Below are positions 1 through 7,774 of a stretch of 64,000 nucleotides of DNA, one piece after another (positions within the stretch are counted from its first letter, which is position 1; each line of letters begins with the position of its first letter). The notes under the pieces were generated by a model that saw only the letters and a list, made by a program, of their open reading frames with translations, made no database searches and was not told the DNA's origin. The position numbers were made by a program, and so were the translations under genes. The stretch is from positions 1 to 64,000 of the forward strand of contig JAPYSU010000002.1 of assembly GCA_029936425.1 (NCBI GenBank), in the 5' to 3' direction. Source of the stretch: Litorimonas sp. (GTDB lineage: Bacteria; Pseudomonadota; Alphaproteobacteria; Caulobacterales; Maricaulaceae).

Positions 1-3
1 CAG

Positions 4-84
4 CCCCTCACCCGCCCTTCGGGCACCCTTTCACGTCAAATGATTATCAATCATTCTTGGGTTCAAATCCCCATGGGAGAGGGG
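4..84. repeat. Structured REP-like non-coding element
   Basis: An outer pair CCCCTC (4-9) / GAGGGG (79-84) encloses two smaller hairpins: GCCC-TTC-GGGC at 14-24 and ATGATT-ATC-AATCAT at 40-54. Nested palindromes of this kind resemble dispersed intergenic repeats. Only one copy is visible in this window, so the repeat status is inferred from structure alone. Confidence 0.3.
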
Positions 85-387
85 ATAATAGCGCTCCATT
101 CAAACGGACGGGTGTAAACCGCTCCCCATCCCTGCCACGCGGGACCATTCGCGTCACAAGATTTCATGTCGCTTTAGCTCAAACCCCGCGAACGGGGAAA
201 GAATAATTAGGCCAAATTCGCTAGTGCAGGAACGGGATTTTCCAATGATGAATGGCAGGAGTGGCGATAAACAGAGACTTAAGGAAACTCCTATATTATA
301 AATCTTCTCATAATGAATAAGAGAATTCAGCGCCTCAAACAAAATTAGTACTTGCCAGTTGAAATACAACTACATATAGAATTTTAT
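85..387. other. AT-rich non-coding leader of the TIR gene
   Basis: I see no supported gene here. There is one small hairpin (CCCCGCGAACGGGG, near 185-198) and AT-rich DNA running up to the TIR gene. No clear ribosome-binding site precedes position 388. Short ORFs on both strands lack coding character. Confidence 0.4.
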
Positions 388-1092
388 ATGGCAAGATGCA
401 CAGCACCCGTACGCGGACACAATTCAGCAGCTGCAGCCGCCGCATGCCCAGCATGTAGAGGTAGAGGCCGCTATAGTGGTTACGGTAGCTATAGCAGCTA
501 CGTGTCACATTCGACTCCACACTCTCGCTCGGCGAGCACTGGGAGCAGACGAGGCTCCGGAACAGGGGGAGGAACAAGTAAACCAAGATGGTCGCCAGCA
601 AGCTCGTCCGTAAGTTACACACCGGCTCAGCTACGAACATTAACACCAGTTCGTGAAAGCATCGAAAAGCGATCAGCCGTACCAGATCTTCGTGATGTCT
701 TTCTCTGTCACGCGTGGGATGATCGAAAAGGAACGGCTAAGGAACTCCATGATTTACTCGAATCACTCGGTGTGTCGGTTTGGTTCAGTGAAAAAGATGT
801 TCTTTTAGGTGCCTCTTTGCTGCGCGAAATCGATAAGGGGCTGGCCAAATCGCGAGTTGGTATTGTGTTAGTTACTCCTGCGTTTCTAAGTCGCGTTCGT
901 GGAGAGGGCATTGCCGATAAAGAACTTTCAGCACTCTTAGCGCGAGACCTACTGGTTCCCATAGTGCACGACACGAATTATGAAGCTCTCCGAGAGGTAA
1001 GCCCTTTATTAGGATCTAGAAGCGGCCTGAGCACTGAAGAAGAGGCTATGGCAGATGTTGCGACTAAGCTCGCCGAGCTAGTCGCCGTCTAG
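388..1092 (+). CDS. TIR-domain protein with Cys/His-rich N-terminus
   Basis: The protein has 234 aa from the ATG at 388. A TTG at 352 would add 12 residues, but the MARC...GH start fits a family I recall with this N-terminus. Residues about 100-234 form a TIR fold: RDVFLCHAWDD strand, SVWFSEKDVLLG loop and DKEL with Glu179 in the usual catalytic Glu position. TIR domains of this kind often cleave NAD or signal in anti-phage defence, but that activity is inferred. Residues 1-25 hold C4, H11, C20 and C23 (CPAC), a possible zinc site. Residues 26-75 are a Ser/Gly/Arg/Tyr-rich, probably disordered linker. The gene stands alone between AT-rich intergenic regions and has no recognisable defence partner, which suggests a single-gene system or an acquired cargo gene. 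Confidence 0.85.
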   Translation: MARCTAPVRGHNSAAAAAACPACRGRGRYSGYGSYSSYVSHSTPHSRSASTGSRRGSGTGGGTSKPRWSPASSSVSYTPAQLRTLTPVRESIEKRSAVPDLRDVFLCHAWDDRKGTAKELHDLLESLGVSVWFSEKDVLLGASLLREIDKGLAKSRVGIVLVTPAFLSRVRGEGIADKELSALLARDLLVPIVHDTNYEALREVSPLLGSRSGLSTEEEAMADVATKLAELVAV

Positions 1093-1381
1093 GTTTTATA
1101 ACAAAGCAAACTGCATAATTCCGTAAAATCACTATTTACAGTAGGCCAACTCAACCCTCCAATTTAGCGTCGGTGTATTTTTATATATCAATCTTTAAAA
1201 CACCTTACCCCAAATCCCCTCTCACTTGACTATCCCCCCAACTTCCCGTAAACGCCGCGCAATTCTGCGCAGATTTACTCCTGCGCTCCGCGCTGTGCAT
1301 GATGCAGACGGGGTCCCGTGGTCGACGTGTTACGTTCACCGCGGCTCTTCTGCTTTGGGCCAACGATATTGAGGTAAAGAT
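1093..1381. other. Intergenic region upstream of ffh
   Basis: This is non-coding. The left half is AT-rich, like the TIR gene flank, and the right half has the base composition of the core genes. A Shine-Dalgarno GAGGT at 1371-1375 serves the TTG start of ffh. I looked for a 4.5S RNA and did not find one. Confidence 0.5.
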
Positions 1382-3001
1382 TTGTTTGAGACGCTTGGTG
1401 ATAAGCTCGGAAACGTATTTGACAATCTGACAGGCCGAGGGGCTTTGTCGGAAAAAGACGTCAATTCCGCCATGCGCGAGATTCGCGTGGCGCTTCTCGA
1501 AGCTGATGTCGCCCTGCCCGTTGTTAAGGATTTTGTCGAAAAAGTCCGCCGCGAAGCTGTGGGCGAAAAGGTCATCAAATCCATCAAGCCCGGCCAGATG
1601 GTCGTCAAGATCGTCAATGACGCGCTTATCGACATGCTTGGCGGGACGCTGTCTGATGAAGACGCCGATAAGGAAGAGGCCGCCAAAGCGAACCTCTTAA
1701 ACCTTCAGGCGCGCCCGCCCATTGCCATTCTGATGGCCGGCCTTCAGGGCTCTGGTAAGACAACGACCTCCGGCAAGCTGGCGCTTTATCTCAAGAAGTC
1801 ACTCAAGAAAAAAGTCCTTCTGGCGTCGCTCGATACGAACCGTCCGGCGGCGATGGAGCAGCTCGGCATGCTCGCCAAACAGGCGGATGTCGGCTTCCTC
1901 CCGATCGTTCCGGGTCAGAGCGCATTGGACATTGCCAAGCGGGCGATGAAAGAAGGGGCCAAGGGCGGTTATGACGTCGTCTTCCTCGATACGGCCGGCC
2001 GGACGACCATTAATGACGAATTGATGGACGAGGTCGACGCCATTGCGAAAGAAACCAAGCCGACCGAAACCCTTTTGGTGGCCGACAGTCTGACCGGCCA
2101 GGACGCGGTCGAAACGGCCAAACGGTTTAATGAACGCCTGCCCCTGACGGGCCTTGTGCTGACACGGATTGACGGCGACGGACGCGGCGGCGCGGCGCTG
2201 TCCATGCGCGCCGTCACCGGCTTGCCGATTAAATTCCTCGGCACGGGCGAAAAGCTTGACGGGCTAGAGGCCTTTGACGCGGAACGTCTTGCGGGCCGCA
2301 TTCTGGGTCAGGGCGATATTGTCTCCCTCGTTGAAAAAGCGTCTGAGTTTATCAACGAGAAAGAGGCTGCGGCCTCCGCCGAGAAAATGCGCAAAGGTCA
2401 GTTCGACCTTGACGATCTGGCCAGACAGCTCGGCCAGATGCAGAAAATGGGCGGCATGGGCGGCCTGATGAAAATGCTGCCCGGTATGGGCAAAATGAAA
2501 AAGCAGCTCGACGCTGCTGGCGGTGTGGATGATCAGCTGCTCAAACAGCAGCAAGCCATAATCTATTCCATGACAATGGAAGAGCGCCGCAATCCCGGAT
2601 TGATGAAGGCCTCGCGCAAGAAACGTATCGCGGCCGGCTCTGGTATGAGCGTGCAGGAAGTCAACAAGCTACTTAAAATGCACCGCCAGATGTCCGATAT
2701 GATGAAAAAGATGGGCAAAGGCGGCATGGCCGGGTTGATGCAGCAAATGGGCGGAATGCCCGGAATGCCGAAAATGCCCGGCGGGATGATGCCCGGCTCC
2801 AAAGGCGGAATGGGCGGTATGCCTGATCCGTCCAAAATGGATCCTGAACAGCTCGAAGAACTCAAGAAACAGCTCCCCGGCGGGCTTGGCAAATTGCCGG
2901 GTCTAGGCGGCGGCGGAAAACTTCCGGGTCTCGGGGGCTCCAAAGGGGGCGGCCTGCCCGGTCTCGGCGGGGGCGGAAATCCCTTTGGGAAGAAAAAGTA
3001 A
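1382..3001 (+). CDS. ffh: Signal recognition particle protein Ffh
   Basis: SRP54 GTPase of 539 aa that binds 4.5S RNA and signal peptides and delivers ribosomes to FtsY at the membrane. The N domain is at about 1-90. The G domain carries the P-loop GLQGSGKTTT, DTAGR and TRIDGDGRGG. The M domain (about 300-450) is rich in Met. The C-terminal 90 residues are an unusual Gly/Pro/Met/Leu repeat tail (PGLGG, MPGMPKMPGG) beyond the usual family end. The start is TTG at 1382 with GAGGT 7 nt upstream, giving the standard MFETLGDKL. It is followed 43 bp later by rpsP, the order common in alphaproteobacteria. Confidence 0.97.
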   Translation: MFETLGDKLGNVFDNLTGRGALSEKDVNSAMREIRVALLEADVALPVVKDFVEKVRREAVGEKVIKSIKPGQMVVKIVNDALIDMLGGTLSDEDADKEEAAKANLLNLQARPPIAILMAGLQGSGKTTTSGKLALYLKKSLKKKVLLASLDTNRPAAMEQLGMLAKQADVGFLPIVPGQSALDIAKRAMKEGAKGGYDVVFLDTAGRTTINDELMDEVDAIAKETKPTETLLVADSLTGQDAVETAKRFNERLPLTGLVLTRIDGDGRGGAALSMRAVTGLPIKFLGTGEKLDGLEAFDAERLAGRILGQGDIVSLVEKASEFINEKEAAASAEKMRKGQFDLDDLARQLGQMQKMGGMGGLMKMLPGMGKMKKQLDAAGGVDDQLLKQQQAIIYSMTMEERRNPGLMKASRKKRIAAGSGMSVQEVNKLLKMHRQMSDMMKKMGKGGMAGLMQQMGGMPGMPKMPGGMMPGSKGGMGGMPDPSKMDPEQLEELKKQLPGGLGKLPGLGGGGKLPGLGGSKGGGLPGLGGGGNPFGKKK

Positions 3002-3044
3002 CATTAGAATTTAAACCGATTGCTAGATTATAAAGGAAAACATC

Positions 3045-3569
3045 ATGGCTCTCAAACTTCGTCTGGCCCGTCACGGCGCCAAAAAACGTCCTTACTACCG
3101 TATCGTGGCGGCGGATTCCCGCTCTCCACGAAATGGCCGCTTCATCGAAATCGTTGGGCGTTATAACCCAATGCTTCCGAAAGATTCCGAAGACCGCGTC
3201 CAGCTTGACGTTGAAAAATGTAAAGCCTGGCTCGAAAAAGGCGCCCGCCCGACCGAGCGCGTGGCTCGCTTCCTCGGCGCGGCAGGTCTCTGGGACTGGA
3301 AACACGGCAATAACCCGCAAAAAGGCAAGCCAGGCCAAAAAGCTGTAGAGCGCGAAGAAGAGCGCGCCGAGAAAGCCGAAGCCCGCAAAGCGGCTGAAGC
3401 TGAAGCGAAAGAAGCCGCAGCAGAAGCGAAAAAGGCCGCTGAAGAAGCCGCCAAAGCCGAAGCAGACGCGCCAAAAGAAGACGCCCCTGCAGAAGAGGCA
3501 AAAGCTGACGAAGCACCTGCTGAAGAAACTAAGGCCGAAGACGCCGAAGAGAAAAAATCAGAAGAGTAG
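3045..3569 (+). CDS. rpsP: 30S ribosomal protein S16
   Basis: The first ~85 residues (ALKLRLARHGAKKRPYYRIV...) are a standard S16, a small-subunit assembly protein. The remaining ~90 residues are a low-complexity Ala/Glu/Lys tail (EAEAKEAAAEAKKAAEEAAK type), making the 174-aa protein about twice the usual length. Tails of this kind are known in alphaproteobacterial S16. The Shine-Dalgarno is AAAGGA, 8 nt before the ATG. In many relatives rimM and trmD follow in the same operon; here a strong terminator follows directly and they are absent. Confidence 0.97.
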   Translation: MALKLRLARHGAKKRPYYRIVAADSRSPRNGRFIEIVGRYNPMLPKDSEDRVQLDVEKCKAWLEKGARPTERVARFLGAAGLWDWKHGNNPQKGKPGQKAVEREEERAEKAEARKAAEAEAKEAAAEAKKAAEEAAKAEADAPKEDAPAEEAKADEAPAEETKAEDAEEKKSEE

Positions 3570-3591
3570 TCTTTACGGCAGTCTGAATTTT

Positions 3592-3623
3592 AAAGCCCGG
3601 CCAGATGGTCGGGCTTTTTATTT
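3592..3623 (+). terminator. Rho-independent terminator of ffh-rpsP
   Basis: Arms AAAGCCCG (3592-3599) and CGGGCTTT (3610-3617) are followed by a T-rich run. It lies 22 bp after the rpsP stop and ends the operon before the leftward egt genes. Confidence 0.85.
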
Positions 3624-3635
3624 TTCCAGCCGAGC

Positions 3636-4583
3636 TTAATTCCGCAAAAGCACAATATCGAAAAAGTGTTCTTGTGAATCCTGAAACACCGTCTCGATTT
3701 CAAACGGCGTATCCGCAATAATATTGCGGATAATCGGGAGGTCATATTTTCGGGAAATTTCGACCTTTATTTTTTCGCCTTTTGCAAAGTGAATAAGCTG
3801 GTCAATCGCTTTTATCTCTACATCCTGATCCGCCAGGCTTTCGATATAGCTGATCGCAATCCCGTTTTCTTCGTCATATTCCGGGGCGTGTCGAAACTGC
3901 GCGAGATCAAACTCTCCGCCGAGTTCGCTGTTGATCCGCTTGAGCAGGTTGAGATTAAACGCCGCTGTCACGCCTTTGGAATCATTATAGGCCGGCAGCA
4001 CAATGTCTGCCGATTTTTTCTTGTCTACGCCCAGAACAAGTCGATCCCCGGGCGTCAGGCGGCGGGAGAGCTTTTCCATGAAGGCTTTGGATTTTTCATC
4101 CGTCAGATTTCCGAGATTTGAGCCCAGATAGAGTATGACTCTCGGCTGTGCGGTTTCCTGCAGCCCTTTCAGACGTTTGAAATAATCCCCTTGTTCTATC
4201 CTGATTTTCAAATCAGGAAGCTCCTTCGTCAGATGATTTTTCAAATGCTCCAAGACATTCGCCGAAATGTCGACGGGAACATACGTGAAATTATATCCAT
4301 CGGAGAGAAGTTTTTTTAAAAGGTGAAACGTCTTCTGGCCATCCCCTGCCCCGAGCTCGACCAATTCGAAAGGCTTTTCCGGGCTCTGGCCGAGGGCTTT
4401 GATCAAAGAGTCGGTTTGCTCTCTGAATATCTCCATTTCGGCCCGTGTCAGGTAGTATTCCGGCAGATCCATTATCTGAATGAACAGATCATCCCCGGCG
4501 GCGTCGTAGAAATATTTAGACGGTAGGGTTTTCGGAGCGGCGCCTAGGCCATCCGCCACGTCATTCGCAAATTCATCGGACAT
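3636..4583 (-). CDS. egtD: L-histidine N-alpha-methyltransferase EgtD
   Basis: SAM-dependent enzyme that trimethylates histidine to hercynine, the first step of ergothioneine synthesis. The 315-aa length fits the family. The N-terminus (PSKYFYDAAGDDLFIQIMDLPEYYLTRAE) is the characteristic EgtD opening, and the SAM-binding loop is ELGAGDGQKT. The start codon abuts the egtB stop codon with no gap (4583/4584), so the two are translationally coupled. No egtA, egtC or egtE is visible; egtE-type lyases can be encoded elsewhere. Confidence 0.93.
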   Translation of the reverse strand: MSDEFANDVADGLGAAPKTLPSKYFYDAAGDDLFIQIMDLPEYYLTRAEMEIFREQTDSLIKALGQSPEKPFELVELGAGDGQKTFHLLKKLLSDGYNFTYVPVDISANVLEHLKNHLTKELPDLKIRIEQGDYFKRLKGLQETAQPRVILYLGSNLGNLTDEKSKAFMEKLSRRLTPGDRLVLGVDKKKSADIVLPAYNDSKGVTAAFNLNLLKRINSELGGEFDLAQFRHAPEYDEENGIAISYIESLADQDVEIKAIDQLIHFAKGEKIKVEISRKYDLPIIRNIIADTPFEIETVFQDSQEHFFDIVLLRN

Positions 4584-5855
4584 TTATTTTGCCAACCTCA
4601 AGCCGGAGAATTGCCACCGCTTGTCCGGATGAAAAAAGTTCCGATAACTCGCCCGAATATGTCTCTGCGATGTCAGGCAAGAACCGCCCTTTAGCACCAT
4701 AACATTACTCATAAACTTTCCATTATACTCACCAATTGTGCCTTCGGACGGGGTAAAACCCGGGTAAGGCGTAAAGGGGCTGGCTGTCCATTCCCAGACA
4801 TCGCCGAAAAGCCCGCTCAGTTGACCGCCAGCAGTGCTTTGCGGCTGAGGCCGAAGTCGCTCCGAGCCTAAGAAGTTTCCTTCCAGAGGATAGTCTTTCG
4901 CGGCGAATTCCCACTCCGCCTCGGTCGGAAGCCGCGCGCCAGCCCAGGCGGCATACGCGTCGGCTTCGTAATAGCTAATATTTTGAACGGGGGCGTCGGG
5001 GTCTATCGGCTGTGGCCCGCGCAAGGTCATACTCCACCACTCGTCATTATTTTCAAACCAATAGAGCGGCGCATTCCAATTTTCGCTTTGGCACACGGCA
5101 AATCCATCAGACAGCCAGTGCGCAGGGTCTTCATAACCCCCTGCTTCCATAAACGCCATCCAGTTTGCGTTGCTCACTGTTCGGTTCGCCAGTTCAAAGG
5201 GGCGCAAAATCACCTGATGGCGCGGGGCTTCGCAATCAAAGTGAAATCCGTCTCCGTCATGACCGATCTCGACTATGCCGCCCTCAAACTTGGTCCATCC
5301 CATTTCCGATGTGTCTCGGTCATAGGAGACCGGCCGTGTGGGACGGTAATTCGGCCGGAGCGGATTTTGCGAAAATAGATGCAATATATCGGTGAGCGCC
5401 AATTCCTGATGCTGCTCCTCATGGGCTCTACCGAGCTCGAGCAGTTTAAGACAACGCGGATTTCCGCCCAGGATGAGCGACTTCATATGTGACGTAACAT
5501 GACGGCGATATTCTAAAACCCTGTCTAGAGCGGGTCGGGTAAGCATGCCGCGGCGATTTCTCGCGTGGCGGTCGCCGACTCCATCGTAGTAAGAATTGAA
5601 AAGATAGGAAAAATTCGGGTCAAACCGCGCCTCTTCACCGCATTCCGGGACAATGATAAATTCTTCATAGAACCAGCTTGTATGCGCCAAATGCCATTTC
5701 ATTGGACTTGCATCCGGCATGGATTGTACGGTGGCGTCCGCATCGCTCAGATTTTCGGCTAAACTCTCCGTAACCTCTCTGCCTTTTCTGAAATTTTCCC
5801 ACTTGGACTCGAGTTTATCGGCATCCATTTTCTTCACGCGGGGAGAGGCAATCAT
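4584..5855 (-). CDS. egtB: Hercynine oxygenase / sulfoxide synthase EgtB
   Basis: Non-haem iron enzyme joining hercynine to a cysteine-type thiol donor in ergothioneine synthesis. The N-terminal DinB-like domain (about 20-160) shows the three expected iron ligands: His58 (WHLAHTSWF) and His145/His149 (AHEEQHQE). The C-terminal FGE-sulfatase-like domain (about 185-423) has RLPTEAEWEFAA, GDVWEWT and KGGS motifs. The length of 423 aa is usual. An in-frame ATG at codon 10 (MDADKLES) is a possible alternative start. It is the first gene of the egtB-egtD pair. Ergothioneine is a low-molecular-weight antioxidant, which fits the oxidative-stress genes nearby. Confidence 0.93.
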   Translation of the reverse strand: MIASPRVKKMDADKLESKWENFRKGREVTESLAENLSDADATVQSMPDASPMKWHLAHTSWFYEEFIIVPECGEEARFDPNFSYLFNSYYDGVGDRHARNRRGMLTRPALDRVLEYRRHVTSHMKSLILGGNPRCLKLLELGRAHEEQHQELALTDILHLFSQNPLRPNYRPTRPVSYDRDTSEMGWTKFEGGIVEIGHDGDGFHFDCEAPRHQVILRPFELANRTVSNANWMAFMEAGGYEDPAHWLSDGFAVCQSENWNAPLYWFENNDEWWSMTLRGPQPIDPDAPVQNISYYEADAYAAWAGARLPTEAEWEFAAKDYPLEGNFLGSERLRPQPQSTAGGQLSGLFGDVWEWTASPFTPYPGFTPSEGTIGEYNGKFMSNVMVLKGGSCLTSQRHIRASYRNFFHPDKRWQFSGLRLAK

Positions 5856-6005
5856 GGTCAGTCCTTTTGGTAAAAGTTATTTTACGAACACATAAGCCCG
5901 CTGGATGGTTCCTTCGTCTTTGCGCCCCTGTTCGGAACGAAAGTCAACTCTGGACCATTGAAACAGTGGAATTCCGTCTCACCTTACCTTCTCCCGGAGC
6001 CCCTC

Positions 6006-6734
6006 ATGACGACTTTGCCAAAATTTCCAGATCTGAAAACCGTAATTTTCAATACCTCTTTAAAGCGAAAGGCAAAGAAATCTCATACCCGGATTCTTCT
6101 GGACGCTATCTCTGATTTAATGACCAAAGCGGAGGTGGACGTCACAACGATTCACATGGTTGACCATATCGTGCCGCCGGGGATTTATCCTGATATGACG
6201 GAGCACGGTTATGATGAGGATGAATGGCCCAAAATCTGGAAGACGGTTAAAGCGGCGGATATCCTCATTATTGGAACGCCCCTTTGGCTCGGCGAGGAAA
6301 GCTCCGTCTGCCGCGTTCTTATTGAACGTCTCTACGCGATGAGCGGCAAGCTAAACGATGACGGCCAGAGTGTTTTTTACGGCAAAACAGGCGGAGCTGT
6401 CATTACGGGGAATGAAGACGGCGTAAAACATACGGCAATGAGCCTTCTCTTTGCGTTGCAGCATTTAGGCTACACGATCCCGCCACAAGCGGATTGCGGA
6501 TGGATCGGCGAAATAGGACCCGGACCTTCCTTTGGAGACAAACAAAAGAACGGGACAACCGGGTTCGACAGTGATTTTACGCAAAGAAACACGACGATCA
6601 TGACTTGGAATTTGATGCAACTGGCTCATCTGCTCAAATCCAATGGAGGCTTTCCCAAATACGGAAATGATCGAAAGGCCTGGGGAGACGGCGAAAGGTT
6701 TGGATTCGAATTACCAGACCGTTCAATTTCTTAG
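6006..6734 (+). CDS. Flavodoxin-family NAD(P)H-dependent oxidoreductase
   Basis: The protein has 242 aa from the ATG at 6006, preceded by GGAG at 5996-5999. An upstream in-frame start at 5958 adds 16 residues that do not look like the family. The N-terminus (KTVIFNTSLKR) is the phosphate-binding loop of FMN reductases, and ADILIIGTPLWLGEESS matches the flavodoxin-like P-x-W segment. It probably binds FMN and reduces quinones or other acceptors in the cytoplasm. It is divergent from egtB across 150 bp, so a shared promoter region with the ergothioneine genes is possible. The substrate is unknown. Confidence 0.8.
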   Translation: MTTLPKFPDLKTVIFNTSLKRKAKKSHTRILLDAISDLMTKAEVDVTTIHMVDHIVPPGIYPDMTEHGYDEDEWPKIWKTVKAADILIIGTPLWLGEESSVCRVLIERLYAMSGKLNDDGQSVFYGKTGGAVITGNEDGVKHTAMSLLFALQHLGYTIPPQADCGWIGEIGPGPSFGDKQKNGTTGFDSDFTQRNTTIMTWNLMQLAHLLKSNGGFPKYGNDRKAWGDGERFGFELPDRSIS

Positions 6735-6745
6735 CCCGGTTTGGT

Positions 6746-6763
6746 CGCGAGGATTAATCCTCG
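6746..6763. terminator. Perfect 18-bp palindrome between convergent genes
   Basis: GCGAGGATTAATCCTCGC is a perfect palindrome spanning the end of the leftward hydrolase and 12 bp past the flavodoxin gene. It could form a short bidirectional termination hairpin. There is no T-run, so termination is an inference. Confidence 0.4.
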
Positions 6764-7716
6764 CCCAGTATCTTTTTTAGGAGGCTAACCTGCTTCTCAA
6801 AGGCGTCGGAGCCTGGCGCAATCAGTTCGACATGACCTTCATTCGGTATGACAATCACTCTGGCCTTATCGCCTGCTTGTTTAGCTTTGGCGGTAAAATC
6901 ATCGCCCAGAGCAGGTGGGGCGATACGATCTCTTTCGCCGTTGACGCTGTATATCACTGTGCCCGTAGGCAATAGGCGATCGCTTGAGGTATCGGAGACC
7001 GGGTCCGGACGGGCGTCAGATGCCTCCCCTATCAACTCACCTTTGATTTCCGCTAAACAGCTTTTCAGGGTTAGTGGTTCGGACGCCTCTAGATCCGCCA
7101 AACCACCGGAATTGACAACTCCCAGCATTTGCAGAGGGTCGCCTCCGGCCAAGACGCTTGTGGCAGGCAAGTTTTTTCGCCCCGCCAGCCAAGTGACCAA
7201 GTGTCCCCCGGCGGAATGACCAAAGCCGGCCACACGACTCAGATCCAAATTAAACTCTTCGCCATACTCCCGTAGGGCATCAGCGGCTTTCGCAACGTCG
7301 TAAAACGTGCCGGGATAGCCTCCGCCCTCTTCATCAACGCCCCGATATTCGATGTTCCAAACGGCGAGACCCTCGTTGCGCATCGCTTCGGCGGCGTAAT
7401 TCATCAGAGTTCGATCTGCGATAGATTTCTGCCAACATCCGCCATGCACCATCAGAACGACTGGATGCGGCCCCGGCCCCTCCGGGAGCCAGACATCCAC
7501 AATTTCGGTTTCCCCATCTCCAATACGAACCGTTTCTGTCGGCGCCTCTTTTCGACGGTTAGTCAGATCAGGCCAGCTCATGAGAGGTGCAGGCTCGTTC
7601 ATAACAATCTCCTTTTCGGCCATTGAGGCTTCGGACGTTTGGATTGGGGTGGTTTCGCACGCTGTCAGAGTAAGCGCTGTAAAACCAAGCAGGACGTGCA
7701 AGCTATATTTAATCAT
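6754..7716 (-). CDS. Alpha/beta-hydrolase lipoprotein (esterase family)
   Basis: The 320-aa protein starts at ATG 7716, chosen because it begins a clean lipoprotein signal (MIKYSLHVLLGF...LTAC). Upstream in-frame starts to 7785 would overlap kynU. The hydrolase fold shows an oxyanion motif HGGCW, a nucleophile elbow GHSAG, an acidic NGERDRIAP segment and a catalytic His in NEGHVEL. The HGG-x-W motif is typical of BD-FAE and kynurenine-formamidase-like hydrolases. It is divergent from kynureninase with a 58-bp gap. A formamidase role would complete a kynurenine step, but the lipoprotein signal predicts an exported protein, which argues against it. Confidence 0.8.
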   Translation of the reverse strand: MIKYSLHVLLGFTALTLTACETTPIQTSEASMAEKEIVMNEPAPLMSWPDLTNRRKEAPTETVRIGDGETEIVDVWLPEGPGPHPVVLMVHGGCWQKSIADRTLMNYAAEAMRNEGLAVWNIEYRGVDEEGGGYPGTFYDVAKAADALREYGEEFNLDLSRVAGFGHSAGGHLVTWLAGRKNLPATSVLAGGDPLQMLGVVNSGGLADLEASEPLTLKSCLAEIKGELIGEASDARPDPVSDTSSDRLLPTGTVIYSVNGERDRIAPPALGDDFTAKAKQAGDKARVIVIPNEGHVELIAPGSDAFEKQVSLLKKILGED

Positions 7717-7774
7717 GACATCAGGTCTCATTTGAAATGTATGAGAAACTCTACTGGTCAATCCCGGGTATGTC

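Noticed and set aside
55..95. Possible tRNA (GGTTCAAATCC like a T-loop)
   Set aside because: No acceptor stem, anticodon stem or D-loop can be built around it; nested hairpins explain the sequence better.
154..646. Leftward ORFs overlapping the TIR gene and its leader
   Set aside because: Low-complexity, no ribosome-binding site, and they oppose a clear TIR reading frame.
1093..1381. 4.5S RNA or other ncRNA upstream of ffh
   Set aside because: No SRP-RNA core motif and no long stem; only short hairpins.
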